A stretch of DNA of 64,000 nucleotides from CAVTRI01 sp963737075. GTDB lineage: Bacteria > Actinomycetota > Acidimicrobiia > Acidimicrobiales > Palsa-688. Of this stretch, positions 40,636-49,863 are shown piece after piece (position 1 is the stretch's first letter; the number at the start of each line of letters is the position of its first letter). The stretch lies in assembly GCA_963737075.1 (NCBI GenBank), contig CAVTRI010000001.1, positions 1,302,001 to 1,366,000 of the forward strand. The letters run 5' to 3'. The position numbers were made by a program, and so were the translations under genes. The notes below the pieces were generated by a model, which saw only the letters and a list, made by a program, of their open reading frames with translations, was not told the origin of the DNA and did not search any database.

Positions 40636-41315
40636 CCCCTCTCCACGCTCCTGATGGCTTCCATCATGCGGTCCACGTGGTCCGAGTACACCCCGTCGAG
40701 CCCGAGCGACACCGCCCGGGCCAACGCCTGGTCGGTATGGGCGTCCCAGCCGAACGCCTTAACGTCGTGCGCGTGGACCTCGGCGACGGCCTGCTCAGAC
40801 CACTCCCGCACGCGGAGGTTCACGGCGTCGACGCCTGCCGCCCGGGCTGCGGCTGCCCCGGCGGCGATCCCGTCTTGCAGCTGGTCTCGCCCCGTCGAGT
40901 GGACCAGCCGAACGTTGGGGGCTCCTTCCCGCCACGCAGCGAGGATGCGCAGGCTGCGATGGCAGGCCCAAAGCCGGTCTTCAGCGTGCGCGGCCCTCAC
41001 CGAGGTGAGGACGGCGTCAAACGCCGAGGGGTCCTTGATGTCGAGCGATAGTTCAAAGTCGTGGCCGAACTGCGCAAACAGCTCGTCGAGGGCGGGGATG
41101 TGGTGGGGGAGTGCGGCCCGAACGACGGTGCTGATCGGCGTCCTCCGCCACCGCCGGGAGACGACGCCGTCATGGTCGAGCACCGCCATCCCGTCGGCGG
41201 TCACCCAGGCGTCGCTTTCGAGGCCTGCGGCGCCCAGTCGCAGGGCAAGTGCGAAGGCCTCCAGGGTGTTTTCCCGCGCATGAGCCCGCGCCCCCCGATG
41301 GGCGAAGCCGATCAC
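40620..41315 (-). CDS. Glycerophosphodiester phosphodiesterase
   Basis: 231 residues of the GDPD family: FAHRGARAHARENTLEAF at the N-terminus with the catalytic HR and ENT, LESDAWVTADGMAVLDHDG for metal binding, and FELSLDIKD. It splits glycerophosphodiesters to glycerol-3-phosphate and an alcohol. It is the only minus-strand gene inside the proteasome-Tat region; its 3' end overlaps pafC by 16 bp. Confidence 0.9.
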   Translation of the reverse strand: MIGFAHRGARAHARENTLEAFALALRLGAAGLESDAWVTADGMAVLDHDGVVSRRWRRTPISTVVRAALPHHIPALDELFAQFGHDFELSLDIKDPSAFDAVLTSVRAAHAEDRLWACHRSLRILAAWREGAPNVRLVHSTGRDQLQDGIAAGAAAARAAGVDAVNLRVREWSEQAVAEVHAHDVKAFGWDAHTDQALARAVSLGLDGVYSDHVDRMMEAIRSVERGQDER

Positions 41316-41437
41316 GCCCGCTCATTGTGGCCGGGGCCCGGCGATACTGGCTGGGTGGCGGGGCCTGGCGGGAATGGCCGGGTGCTCAGGTGGGTGGCGG
41401 CCGGCCCGCCCGATGGGGTCGGGGTAAGCTCCGGGAG

Positions 41438-41875
41438 GTGAACTTCAGCCCGGAGAAGCTCCTTCTCGTGGGCGTCATCGCCTTGGTGGTGCTGGGCCCG
41501 CACCGGCTGCCCAAAGCGGCGCGCACGCTCGGTCGGGTCGTGGCCGAGATGCGGCGCATTTCGACGTCGTTCCAGTCCGAAGTGGGCGAGGCACTCGCCG
41601 AACCTCGTGAGGCGCTGACCAGCGCCGTCAGTGACCTCGGCCTCACCGACGTGCGACGGTCGCTGCACGACGGCATCACGGGGGCGGTGCTCGGGGGGTC
41701 GGCGGCCGACACGAACGGTTGGGCCGGCGACGGTGTGAGCCCCAACGGATCTGGCCCTTCGAGCGATGCCGAACCCGCCGAGCAATCGGCCGCCTCAACC
41801 GAGGTGGGTGCCGCGGGGGCGGTCATCGGCGCCGCCGATGTGCCGCCCGCTCCCGAAGACCCGTCCCTCAACTGA
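41438..41875 (+). CDS. tatA: Sec-independent translocase subunit TatA/TatB
   Basis: 145 residues. One N-terminal membrane helix (PEKLLLVGVIALVVLGPHRL) with the conserved GPxRLP turn, an amphipathic helix (PKAARTLGRVVAEMRRIS) and a long polar tail. The Pro and the long tail look TatB-like, but position beside tatC after pafC matches mycobacterial tatA. GTG 41438 with GGGAGG. Confidence 0.85.
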   Translation: MNFSPEKLLLVGVIALVVLGPHRLPKAARTLGRVVAEMRRISTSFQSEVGEALAEPREALTSAVSDLGLTDVRRSLHDGITGAVLGGSAADTNGWAGDGVSPNGSGPSSDAEPAEQSAASTEVGAAGAVIGAADVPPAPEDPSLN

Positions 41876-41885
41876 ACGGGCGTTG

Positions 41886-42668
41886 ATGGCCGTCACCGAC
41901 GAACGACCGGGGGGCGCACCCGAACGGCCCGAAGACGAGCTCGGCACCATGACGCTGTTCGAGCACCTCGCCGAACTGCGCAAGCGGCTGCTGATCTGCC
42001 TGGTTGCGGTGGTCGTGACCACCGCGGTGGCGTGGTTTTTCTACGACCATCTTCTGAGCTTCATGCGCAACCCCTACTGCGACTTCGTGCGTCACCATCA
42101 ACGCAAGAGCATCTCGGGATGCAACCTCGTGACGACCGGGCCGCTCGAGGGCTTCACGACCCGTATTAGGGTGTCGCTTTACGCCGGGATCGCGCTGGCG
42201 GCGCCGGTGTGGCTATGGGAGCTGTGGAAATTCATCACGCCCGGGCTGCACAAGAACGAGAAGCGCTACATCGTGCCCTTCGTTGCGTCCGCGGTCGTGC
42301 TCTTCGGCCTCGGCGTAACCACGGCCGTGCTCGTCTTCCCCAAGGCGCTGACATGGCTGATCGACGTGAGCGGCGCCGGCGTGGTTCCCCTGTTCTCGCC
42401 CGCTCGCTACTTCACGCTCTACGTGGCGATGGGCGTCATCTTCGGGCTGGTGTTCATGTATCCGTTGGTCGTCGTCTTCCTCCAGCTGGTCGAGGTCGTG
42501 CCGAGCAAGACCTGGCGGAAGTGGAGGCGGCCGGCCATCGTCGTGATCTTCGCCGTCGCTGCTGTGATCACACCGAGCAGCGACCCGTTCTCGTTTCTCG
42601 CCATGGCCCTCCCGATGCTCGTGTTCTACGAGGGCTCGATCCTGATCGGCCGGGCCCTGGGCAAATAA
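41886..42668 (+). CDS. tatC: Twin-arginine translocase subunit TatC
   Basis: 260 residues with the TatC hallmark MTLFEHLAELRKRLLICL at the N-terminus, six predicted membrane helices and the FSPARYFTLYVAMGVIFGLVF-type region. It is the signal-peptide receptor of the Tat pathway. It starts 10 bp after tatA and is followed by the helicase. Confidence 0.95.
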   Translation: MAVTDERPGGAPERPEDELGTMTLFEHLAELRKRLLICLVAVVVTTAVAWFFYDHLLSFMRNPYCDFVRHHQRKSISGCNLVTTGPLEGFTTRIRVSLYAGIALAAPVWLWELWKFITPGLHKNEKRYIVPFVASAVVLFGLGVTTAVLVFPKALTWLIDVSGAGVVPLFSPARYFTLYVAMGVIFGLVFMYPLVVVFLQLVEVVPSKTWRKWRRPAIVVIFAVAAVITPSSDPFSFLAMALPMLVFYEGSILIGRALGK

Positions 42669-42699
42669 AGCCGCTTCGGCTCCAGTAGAACGGACACTC

Positions 42700-45399
42700 G
42701 TGGCGACGCGTTTGCCGGCCGGAGCCGGGCTGCGGCCGGGTGGCCTGCGGGCTGGGTTCCTCGGACAACTGGGCTTCCAACTCGACGACTTTCAGCGCCA
42801 GGCCCTCGATGCCCTCGACGCCGGCCGCAGCGTGGTGGTCGCCGCCCCGACGGGTTCGGGCAAGACGGTGGTGGGGGAGTATGCCGTGGCCAAGGCGCTC
42901 GCCGAGGGAGGCAAGACCTTCTACACCACGCCGCTCAAGGCCCTGTCGAACCAAAAGTATGGCGACCTGGTCCGCAAGCACGGCGCCGCCATGGTGGGGT
43001 TGCTCACCGGTGACAACGCCATCAACGGTGCCGCTCCGGTCGTGGTGATGACCACCGAGGTGCTTCGAAACATGATCTACGCCTCGGCGGGCGCGTTGCA
43101 CGGCCTGCGGTACGTGATCCTGGACGAGGTCCATTACCTCCAGAACGCCTACCGGGGACCTGTGTGGGAGGAGGTCATCATCCACGCTCCCGTCGAAGTC
43201 GGGCTGGTGTGCCTGTCAGCGACGGTGTCGAATGCCGAAGAGCTGGCGGACTGGATCCGTACCGTCCGGGGGGAGACGGCGACAGTCATCGAAGACCGCC
43301 GGCCGGTCGAGCTGCACGACTTGTACCTGCTCGGCGAGCGGTCTTCGGAGCGCCTGCTGTTGCTACCGACGCTTGTTGACGGGCGGCCCAACCCGGAGGC
43401 CTCCGCCCTCGACTCGAAGACCCTCCGCCATCCCGGCATGCGGGGCCGCCCGCGTGGACGTCTGTTCACCCCGCGGCGGACGGAGACAGTCGAGCTCCTC
43501 GACGGGGCGGGCATGCTCCCGGCCATCTACTTCATCTTCAGCCGGGCAGGCTGCGACGAGGCGGTGGCACAGTGCCTGCGAGAAGGCGGTCGTCTCACGA
43601 CCGCCGACGAGCGCCGGCAGATCCGGACGGTCGCCGACGCCCACCTGGATTCGCTGAGCGACGAGGACCTCCGTGTGCTCGAGTACGGCGAGTGGATCTC
43701 CGGCTTGGAAGCCGGTTTCGCCTCCCACCACGCAGGGCTGGTGCCGCCGTTCAAGGAAGCCGTCGAGGAGCTGTTCGGGGCGGGGCTGGTCAAGGTGGTG
43801 TTCGCTACCGAAACGCTGTCGTTGGGCATCAACATGCCCGCGCGCTCAGTGGTGATCGAGAAGCTGACCAAGTTCACCGGCGAGCGCCATGAGTTTCTCA
43901 CCCCCGGGGAGTACACCCAGCTCACCGGCCGCGCCGGCAGGCGGGGCATCGACGAGGTCGGCTACGCGGTCGTGCTGTGGTCGCCATTCGTACCTTTTGA
44001 CCAGGTGGCAGGCCTGGCCGGCGCCCGCAGCTACACGCTCACCAGCAGCTTCCGCCCCACGTACAACATGGCTGCCAACCTGGTGCGGCGATACCCTCCG
44101 GAAACTGCGCACCACCTGCTCAACTTGTCGTTCGCCCAGTACCGGGCGGACAGCGATGTCGTACGGCTAGAAGCCCAGTTGGATCGGACCCGGGCGGCGT
44201 TGGAGGAAGCTCGCCGGGCGGCGCGCTGCGAGTACGGCGACGTTGAGCAGTTTCGAACACTGCTTCGCGCCGGTGACGCGTCCCGTCGCCGGCGGCGAGG
44301 AGTCCCTGGCGCCGGAGCCGCCCTGGAGCAGGTCCGGCCCGGTGACGTCCTGCTCCTCCCCGGAGCGGGAGGCCGGCAAGGCAGGCCGGCTGCAGTGCTG
44401 TCGACGGCCCGGCGTCGAGGCGGCGATGTCCGTTTGCGGGCGGTGACGGCCGACCGGAAGGTCGTTGCGCTCGGCATGGAGGATTTCACGGACCCCCCGG
44501 AAGTCGTCGGAAACGTGCCGCTCCCCGTGCCGTTCGCGCCGAAGGATGTCGGATTCCAGCGGCAGGTGGCCGCGGAGCTGCGGGCGGCACGCATGGACGG
44601 CCGACGCGCCTCGGGATGGTCTCCGGCTTCCTCGTTCGCGGCTTCGCGGTCAGCGGCGGGACCGCCGGCGTCGGACGCCGGCTCGCTGCCGTCAGACCCG
44701 GCCGAGCATCCGGTTGCCGCCTGTCCCGACGTTCGCACCCACCTCCGGGCGTTGGAGCGGGCCGAGCGGCTCGCGGCGGACGCCGACCGGCTAGAGCAGC
44801 GGGTCCGCCGACGCACCGAGTCGCTCGCCCGGCAGTTCGACCGTGTCTTGAGGGTGCTGGAGGCGTGGGCCTACGTAGACGGGTGGGCGCTGACGGAGGC
44901 GGGAGAGCGACTGGCCCGCCTCTACCACGAGTCCGACCTGTTGATCGCCGAGAGCCTCGGCGAGGGCCTCCTCGACGGGCTCGGTCCCGCGGAGCTGGCA
45001 GCAGCGGCGTCAGTGTTCACCTACGAGGCCCGTAGCCCCGCCGATCCGACGCCACGCTGGCCGACAGCCCGGCTGCGCCAGCGGGTGGCACGCGTCGAGC
45101 GCTTGGCTGCGAAGCTGAACGCCGCGGAGGAGGACGCCGGGCTGCCGCTCACCCGGGGTCCCGACGGGGGCTTCGTAGCCGTCGCACACGAGTGGGCGGC
45201 AGGCGGCGACCTGGCAGCCGTCCTGGAGGGCGAGGAGCTGTCCGGTGGCGATTTCGTCCGCAACGTAAAGCAGCTCATCGACCTGCTGCGCCAGCTCGGT
45301 GACGTCGCCCCCGACCCGGCCACGGCCTCCGCCGCCCGCCGTGGTGTCGACGCCTTGTTCCGTGGCGTTGTCGCCGCGTCGTCGGTGGTCACCGCCTGA
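42700..45399 (+). CDS. helY: DEAD/DEAH-box (Ski2/Mtr4-like) RNA helicase HelY
   Basis: 899 residues. Walker A APTGSGKTV, DEVH box (ILDEVHYLQNAYRGPVWEEV), SAT motif CLSATVSN and motif VI QLTGRAGRRGIDEVG. A DSHCT-type C-terminal domain (ADSDVVRLEAQLDRTRAAL onward) completes the Ski2/Mtr4 fold. In mycobacteria helY lies next to tatC too. Likely role in RNA turnover or processing. The Ala/Ser-rich stretch around residues 630-670 is a linker. Confidence 0.92.
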   Translation: MATRLPAGAGLRPGGLRAGFLGQLGFQLDDFQRQALDALDAGRSVVVAAPTGSGKTVVGEYAVAKALAEGGKTFYTTPLKALSNQKYGDLVRKHGAAMVGLLTGDNAINGAAPVVVMTTEVLRNMIYASAGALHGLRYVILDEVHYLQNAYRGPVWEEVIIHAPVEVGLVCLSATVSNAEELADWIRTVRGETATVIEDRRPVELHDLYLLGERSSERLLLLPTLVDGRPNPEASALDSKTLRHPGMRGRPRGRLFTPRRTETVELLDGAGMLPAIYFIFSRAGCDEAVAQCLREGGRLTTADERRQIRTVADAHLDSLSDEDLRVLEYGEWISGLEAGFASHHAGLVPPFKEAVEELFGAGLVKVVFATETLSLGINMPARSVVIEKLTKFTGERHEFLTPGEYTQLTGRAGRRGIDEVGYAVVLWSPFVPFDQVAGLAGARSYTLTSSFRPTYNMAANLVRRYPPETAHHLLNLSFAQYRADSDVVRLEAQLDRTRAALEEARRAARCEYGDVEQFRTLLRAGDASRRRRRGVPGAGAALEQVRPGDVLLLPGAGGRQGRPAAVLSTARRRGGDVRLRAVTADRKVVALGMEDFTDPPEVVGNVPLPVPFAPKDVGFQRQVAAELRAARMDGRRASGWSPASSFAASRSAAGPPASDAGSLPSDPAEHPVAACPDVRTHLRALERAERLAADADRLEQRVRRRTESLARQFDRVLRVLEAWAYVDGWALTEAGERLARLYHESDLLIAESLGEGLLDGLGPAELAAAASVFTYEARSPADPTPRWPTARLRQRVARVERLAAKLNAAEEDAGLPLTRGPDGGFVAVAHEWAAGGDLAAVLEGEELSGGDFVRNVKQLIDLLRQLGDVAPDPATASAARRGVDALFRGVVAASSVVTA

Positions 45400-45450
45400 T
45401 CGTCCATCCCACACTCGCCGCCAGGTCCGCTCGTAGGCTGCAGCACTGCC

Positions 45451-47109
45451 ATGGAGTACAGGGACGCCCGCTACGCCGTCGAGGAGTGGACAGACAGCGA
45501 GGCCGAGGTGCTCCGCCGGTACTTCACCAACCTCGAAGGGCCAGTGTTCGCCCTCGTGAACCTGCCCGAGGTGGTCAAGGGCGCGTTGTTCGCCCGGTAC
45601 TCAAGGTCGGCCAAGAGCCTCCGCAGGCTGTTTCTCGATGAATTCGTCCGGGACCTCGACATCAGCGGCGACCACGGTGTCGACGCGACCGTTGGCCTCG
45701 CTCGTGCCGAGGAGCTCTATGACCGCGTGTTCTTCGAATACGGCGACGACTCAGTAGCCCAGCTCGGCGGCGTGCACCTGGCGTGTGAGCAGGCCTCCAA
45801 CGTGCTCACGAAGATCCTCGAGTGGGGCCGCCTGATGGCGTACATGGAAAAGTCGACGCGTTACGTCGCGTACGACACCCGCCTACCCAACGGCCACTAC
45901 CGGTACTTCCGTGACCCTGAGATTCTCGAGTCGCCGCTCGGTGCCCGCTACGTGGGGGACATGGACCGGCTCTTTGACTCGTACCGGGCGCTGCTCCCGC
46001 AACTGCAGGCTTGGTTTGCCGAGCGCCATCCCAAGAGCGGCGGTGACTCGGATATCGCTTGGCGTCAGTCGGTCCGAGCGAAAGCGTTCGACGCGGTGCG
46101 CGGCGTGCTCCCTGCGGCGGCGACATCGAACGTCGGCATCTACGCCAGCGGGCAAGCGTACGAGGCGCTGCTGCTCCGCATGCGATCCCACGCCCTTCCC
46201 GAGGCGCGGTCCTACGGGGAACTGATGCTGACCGAGTTGCGCAAGGTGATCCCTTCGTGGGTGAAAAGGGTTGATGTCGCCGACCGCGGAGAAGCATGGT
46301 CCGTCTACCTCGGACGCAACGACGAGGCCATGCGGACGCTGGCAGAGTCGCTGTTTGACGAGTCGGCCGGCCCCTGGGAGGCCGTCGAGGGCGGTGATCC
46401 TCAGGTGTCGCTCCTCGATTGGGATCCAGATGGAGAGAGCAAGGTCCTCGCCGCCATGCTCTACCCCTACACGCACCTCTCCGAGTCGGCGATCGTCGAG
46501 CGGGTCGCACGTATGTCGGCATCCGAACGGATCGAGGTAGTGCGCACCTACGGCGGCGAACGGACCAACCGGCGCCACCGGCCAGGTCGGGCCCTCGAAC
46601 GGGTCGGCTACCGCTTCGACATCGTGTCCGACTACGGCGCGTTCCGGGATCTGCAGCGTCACCGACTGCTGACCATCGAGTGGCAAGATCTCACGCCCGA
46701 GCACGGCTATACCATCCCGTCGGCGGTGCGAGAGGCGGGCGCCGGCGAGACCTACGAGGAGGCCATGTCCCGCTCGGCGAGCCTGTACGGCGCGCTGCAG
46801 GAGCGGTTCGGATCGGCGCCAGCGGCCTACGCCGTGGCACTGGCGTTCCGTGTGCGATACAGCATGCAGCTCAACGCCCGGGCCGCGCTCCATCTTCTTG
46901 AGCTGCGCACCACTCCACAGGGCCATCCTGAATACCGAAGAGTCTGCCAGCAGATGCACCGCCTGATCGACGAGCAAGCCGGCCATCACGCGCTGGCCGC
47001 GATGATGCGTTTCGTCGACCACGCCGACTATGAGCATGGTGCCCTCGAACGACTGGCGGGGGAGCGGCGCGCCGAGCAACGTCGGCGGACCCGTGACCGC
47101 GTGCAATAG
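45451..47109 (+). CDS. Double-length ThyX-like (FAD-dependent thymidylate synthase family) protein
   Basis: 552 residues, about twice ThyX length, with two ThyX-like halves. The first holds FARYSRSAKSLRRLF and FFEYGDDSVAQLGGVHLACE, and ends near RQSVRAKAFDAVRGVLP. The second holds FRDLQRHRLLTIEWQ and RYSMQLNARAALHLLELRTT. The classical ThyX signature (RHRxxSxxxxSxR) is altered in both. It could be a true thymidylate synthase variant or a related flavoenzyme. Start ATG 45451. Confidence 0.7.
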   Translation: MEYRDARYAVEEWTDSEAEVLRRYFTNLEGPVFALVNLPEVVKGALFARYSRSAKSLRRLFLDEFVRDLDISGDHGVDATVGLARAEELYDRVFFEYGDDSVAQLGGVHLACEQASNVLTKILEWGRLMAYMEKSTRYVAYDTRLPNGHYRYFRDPEILESPLGARYVGDMDRLFDSYRALLPQLQAWFAERHPKSGGDSDIAWRQSVRAKAFDAVRGVLPAAATSNVGIYASGQAYEALLLRMRSHALPEARSYGELMLTELRKVIPSWVKRVDVADRGEAWSVYLGRNDEAMRTLAESLFDESAGPWEAVEGGDPQVSLLDWDPDGESKVLAAMLYPYTHLSESAIVERVARMSASERIEVVRTYGGERTNRRHRPGRALERVGYRFDIVSDYGAFRDLQRHRLLTIEWQDLTPEHGYTIPSAVREAGAGETYEEAMSRSASLYGALQERFGSAPAAYAVALAFRVRYSMQLNARAALHLLELRTTPQGHPEYRRVCQQMHRLIDEQAGHHALAAMMRFVDHADYEHGALERLAGERRAEQRRRTRDRVQ

Positions 47110-47208
47110 GGCTCGCAACGAGACGCCAGCATCAGACGGAGAAAATATGGCGCCTCCAACCGTCGATGTGCGGTAGACGTCGATACCGGGGTTGTTCGAC
47201 CTGAAGGC

Positions 47209-48261
47209 ATGCTGTACGGTAAGGCGGTCTGGGCGGAGGGATTGGATCTCCCGCAAATGCTCTCCCGCCCTCGAAGACGACAAAGCTTCCGGTTGCTCGT
47301 CGCCGCTCTGGCCCTGGGAGTCTTGGCCATTGCCGGCGAGGCGAGCTTCCACTCGTCGTCAGGCCCCACATATGTCGTCCAGCCCGGCGACAGCCTTTGG
47401 CGAATCGCGCACGCGTACCACGTGACCGTGTCCCAGCTCGCGGCGACCAACGGCATGCTTCCGACCGACGTTTTGCTCATCGGCCGGCGACTGACAATTC
47501 CGGGGTCTACCGGGTCAGGCTCGGCGGCGGCATCCGGAGGAGTTCGGGTGGTGCAGCCAGGCGACACGCTGTCAAACATCGCCAAGTCGTACGGCGTCTC
47601 GATCACGCAGCTGGCCTCCGCGAACGGCATGTCCCCTGGTGATCTCCTGTTAATTGGGCGTCATCTGACGATTCCCGGCCAAGGCAGCTCCAGCCGGTCG
47701 GCCTCTTCGGTGGCAAGCAGCTCGAGGCCGTTAGCCTCTTCGACCTCCAGTGGCTCCGGCTCTCCGAGCGACGCCCCACCAGCCGCAGACCCGAATTTCT
47801 GTAAGACGTTCACCCCTCAAGCGGGGCCCCGTGGCGTCCTCCCCTCGCTTCTCACGGCGTCCCCTGACCGTCTGTCGCTGCGCCCGCTCTTCGTGCAATG
47901 GGCGCGTTACTACGGAATACGCCCAGAGCTGCTGGAAGCGATCGCGTGGCAGGAGTCGGGCTGGCAGCAGGGTGTGGTGTCGTCAGCGTCGGCGGTCGGG
48001 ATCGGCCAGATCCTTCCTGCGACCGCGCAGTTCGTCAGCGGGCAGCTTGTCGGCGAAAACCTGAACATCAACTCGGTGAACGACAATCTGCGGATGAGCG
48101 CCGCCTACCTCTCGTACCTGGGACGGCGGGAAGGGGGCAACCTGTGCCGCACTGTCGCCAGTTACTACGAGGGGGCGCAAAATATGCAGACCTACGGCGT
48201 GTTTGACATCACCGAGCCCTACGTGGCCAGCGTGGAAGCCCTCATCCCCGAGTTCGAGTGA
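47209..48261 (+). CDS. LysM-containing lytic transglycosylase
   Basis: 350 residues: a basic N-terminus and membrane/signal segment (FRLLVAALALGVLAIAGEA), two LysM domains (YVVQPGDSLWRIAHAYHVTV and VRVVQPGDTLSNIAKSYGVS), a Ser-rich linker and a C-terminal SLT domain (LLEAIAWQESGWQQGVVS, VGIGQILP). The Glu in AWQES is the catalytic acid. It is an exported peptidoglycan-cleaving enzyme. A later start at 47257 (MLSRPRRR) is also possible. Confidence 0.9.
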   Translation: MLYGKAVWAEGLDLPQMLSRPRRRQSFRLLVAALALGVLAIAGEASFHSSSGPTYVVQPGDSLWRIAHAYHVTVSQLAATNGMLPTDVLLIGRRLTIPGSTGSGSAAASGGVRVVQPGDTLSNIAKSYGVSITQLASANGMSPGDLLLIGRHLTIPGQGSSSRSASSVASSSRPLASSTSSGSGSPSDAPPAADPNFCKTFTPQAGPRGVLPSLLTASPDRLSLRPLFVQWARYYGIRPELLEAIAWQESGWQQGVVSSASAVGIGQILPATAQFVSGQLVGENLNINSVNDNLRMSAAYLSYLGRREGGNLCRTVASYYEGAQNMQTYGVFDITEPYVASVEALIPEFE

Positions 48262-48743
48262 GACGTGGCCGGGAGGCGGCGTCGAGCCGAGCGCCGGGGC
48301 CGGGCGAAGACAAGCGCGGCCATCTGACCTGCCGCTACGCGTAAAAGTGCTGGTCATGGCGCGCAGCGGGCGGTTGAAGGAGCGCTCGCCCTGCGCAATG
48401 ATGGGCGCTGCAATAGCGCCGGACCTTCGGCCCGGAGTAGCAGCGCAGGTCGGCTTCAGGGGACCCAGTAGACAACGTCAGCGTGGCAGAGCGTCCCAGT
48501 TCTGACGGGGTTACCCTGGCGGCACCAACGGTCCCCTGAGGTCGGCTGCGCACTACCCACGATGGGCGGCATGGCTGGGTACCGGGTCCGGCGGCAGGGG
48601 AATACCGCCGGAGCGCCCTCGGTTTGGTATGCGGCTTGGTGTAAAGGAAGCGCGGCGGCGGGGTCTAACATCCGCCGCCGACAGTTTCCCGAAGACGGTC
48701 TCGGGGAATCGTGATCATGCTGTTCGAAGGGACGGCCAAACCG
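48262..48743. other. Gene-free region before the DUF4193 gene
   Basis: About 480 bp without a supported ORF. It contains a GGCGCT-GCAAT-AGCGCC hairpin (48404-48420) and a 9-bp GC-rich hairpin CGGCGGCGG/CCGCCGCCG (48653-48680) just before the acidic protein gene. The first may end the transglycosylase transcript. The middle has G-rich paired segments that could be part of a structured leader, but I find no known riboswitch consensus. Confidence 0.4.
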
Positions 48744-49229
48744 ATGGCTGAAAACGACGTGGACGACGAACTGCTTGACGAGGAGGAGGAGGAAGAGGAA
48801 GAGGAGGACGAGGACCTCCCGGAGGATCTTGAGGACGAACTCGAGGTCATCGGCGACGAGGACGAAGAAGCCCTGGCCGAAGACGACGAGGACGTCGACG
48901 TTGACGTCGACGAGGAGGTCGACGAGAGCTCGTTAGAAGTTTCCGTCAAGACCGTCACGCATGACGACGAGGACGAGGATGAGGATGAAGACGAAGACGA
49001 CGAGGTCGAAGCCAGCCTGGACGTGATCCTGAAGGAACGTCTGGTCGTCAACGACGACGAGGACGAGGACGAGGAAGACGAGGGGGTCGACTCAGACGAC
49101 CGGGGGGAGAGTCCGCTCAAGGTATTGCCCAAGCAGCCGGGGGAGTTTGTCTGCCAGTCCTGCTTCCTCGTGAAGCATCCGAGCCAGTTGGCCGATCGCG
49201 ATCGGATGTTCTGCCGAGACTGCGTCTGA
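48744..49229 (+). CDS. Acidic DUF4193-family protein
   Basis: About 161 residues. A very acidic body (long Asp/Glu runs; VDVDVDEEVDESS) ends in a zinc-ribbon-like motif FVCQSCFLVKHPSQLADRD...FCRDCV, the DUF4193 signature typical of actinobacteria. The function of the family is unknown. I use ATG 48744 (MAENDVDDELLDE); ATG 48711 upstream would add 11 residues. The DNA is strongly repetitive (GAG/GAC/GAT codons). Confidence 0.85.
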   Translation: MAENDVDDELLDEEEEEEEEEDEDLPEDLEDELEVIGDEDEEALAEDDEDVDVDVDEEVDESSLEVSVKTVTHDDEDEDEDEDEDDEVEASLDVILKERLVVNDDEDEDEEDEGVDSDDRGESPLKVLPKQPGEFVCQSCFLVKHPSQLADRDRMFCRDCV

Positions 49230-49278
49230 CCGATTCCGGCCGTTGGCGCGACCGGTCCGCGTACGAAAGGATCACCAC

Positions 49279-49851
49279 GTGGCGAATCGCAATCCCGTGG
49301 AAGCCTTGCTCGACATCGTGTTGTACGCCCCGCTCGGGGCGGCGGCCGCGGTGTGCGAAGAGGTCCCGAATCTGGCCGAGAAAGGTCGGGAGATGTTCGA
49401 TGAACGGTTTCGGACCGCGCGGGTCGTCGGGCAGTTCGTTGTGGCGCAGGGAAGGCGGGAAGCCGAGCGGCGCATCAACATCAGCAGGAGCGCCGCCGCG
49501 ACCGCGGGGTCGCCAGCCAGCGCGATTCCGATGGATGCAAAGCGCTTGATTGACCAGGTCCCACCAGAGGCGGAGGCCGAACCTCCCGAATGGAAGTCTC
49601 AGCCCGCCGCCGCGAGGAACGCCCCGAGCGGCGATGCTACGAGGTCAGATGGACCACAGGAGCGGGCGCCGGCGGTCGACGTACAGCTACTGGCGATCCC
49701 CGGGTACGACTCGTTGTCGGCGCCCCAAGTCGTTCAGCGCCTGGCGGGCTTATCGGCGGACGAGCTGGAGGCCGTTCGCCGCTACGAGGCATCGCACCGG
49801 GGCAGGCAGACGATCCTGGCCCGGGTGGCGCAGCTTCACGACCGGCAGTAG
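49279..49851 (+). CDS. Hypothetical protein with conserved N- and C-terminal segments
   Basis: 190 residues. The N-terminus (ANRNPVEALLDIVLYAPLGA, ARVVGQFVVAQGRREAERR) and C-terminus (YDSLSAPQVVQRLAGLSADE, ARVAQLHDRQ) look like two conserved segments joined by a Pro/Ala/Ser-rich linker. Short Leu-rich C-terminal repeats like this occur in actinobacterial lipid- or membrane-associated proteins. GTG 49279 has GAAAGGA upstream. No enzyme motif seen. Confidence 0.6.
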   Translation: MANRNPVEALLDIVLYAPLGAAAAVCEEVPNLAEKGREMFDERFRTARVVGQFVVAQGRREAERRINISRSAAATAGSPASAIPMDAKRLIDQVPPEAEAEPPEWKSQPAAARNAPSGDATRSDGPQERAPAVDVQLLAIPGYDSLSAPQVVQRLAGLSADELEAVRRYEASHRGRQTILARVAQLHDRQ

Positions 49852-49863
49852 CGGTCGGCCGGC

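Noticed and set aside
48262..48743. Possible c-di-AMP (ydaO-type) riboswitch, suggested by GGGGACCCA and GGGGTTACCC segments
   Set aside because: The complete consensus is not present, and the element would be upstream of a DUF4193 gene and not the expected cell-wall gene.
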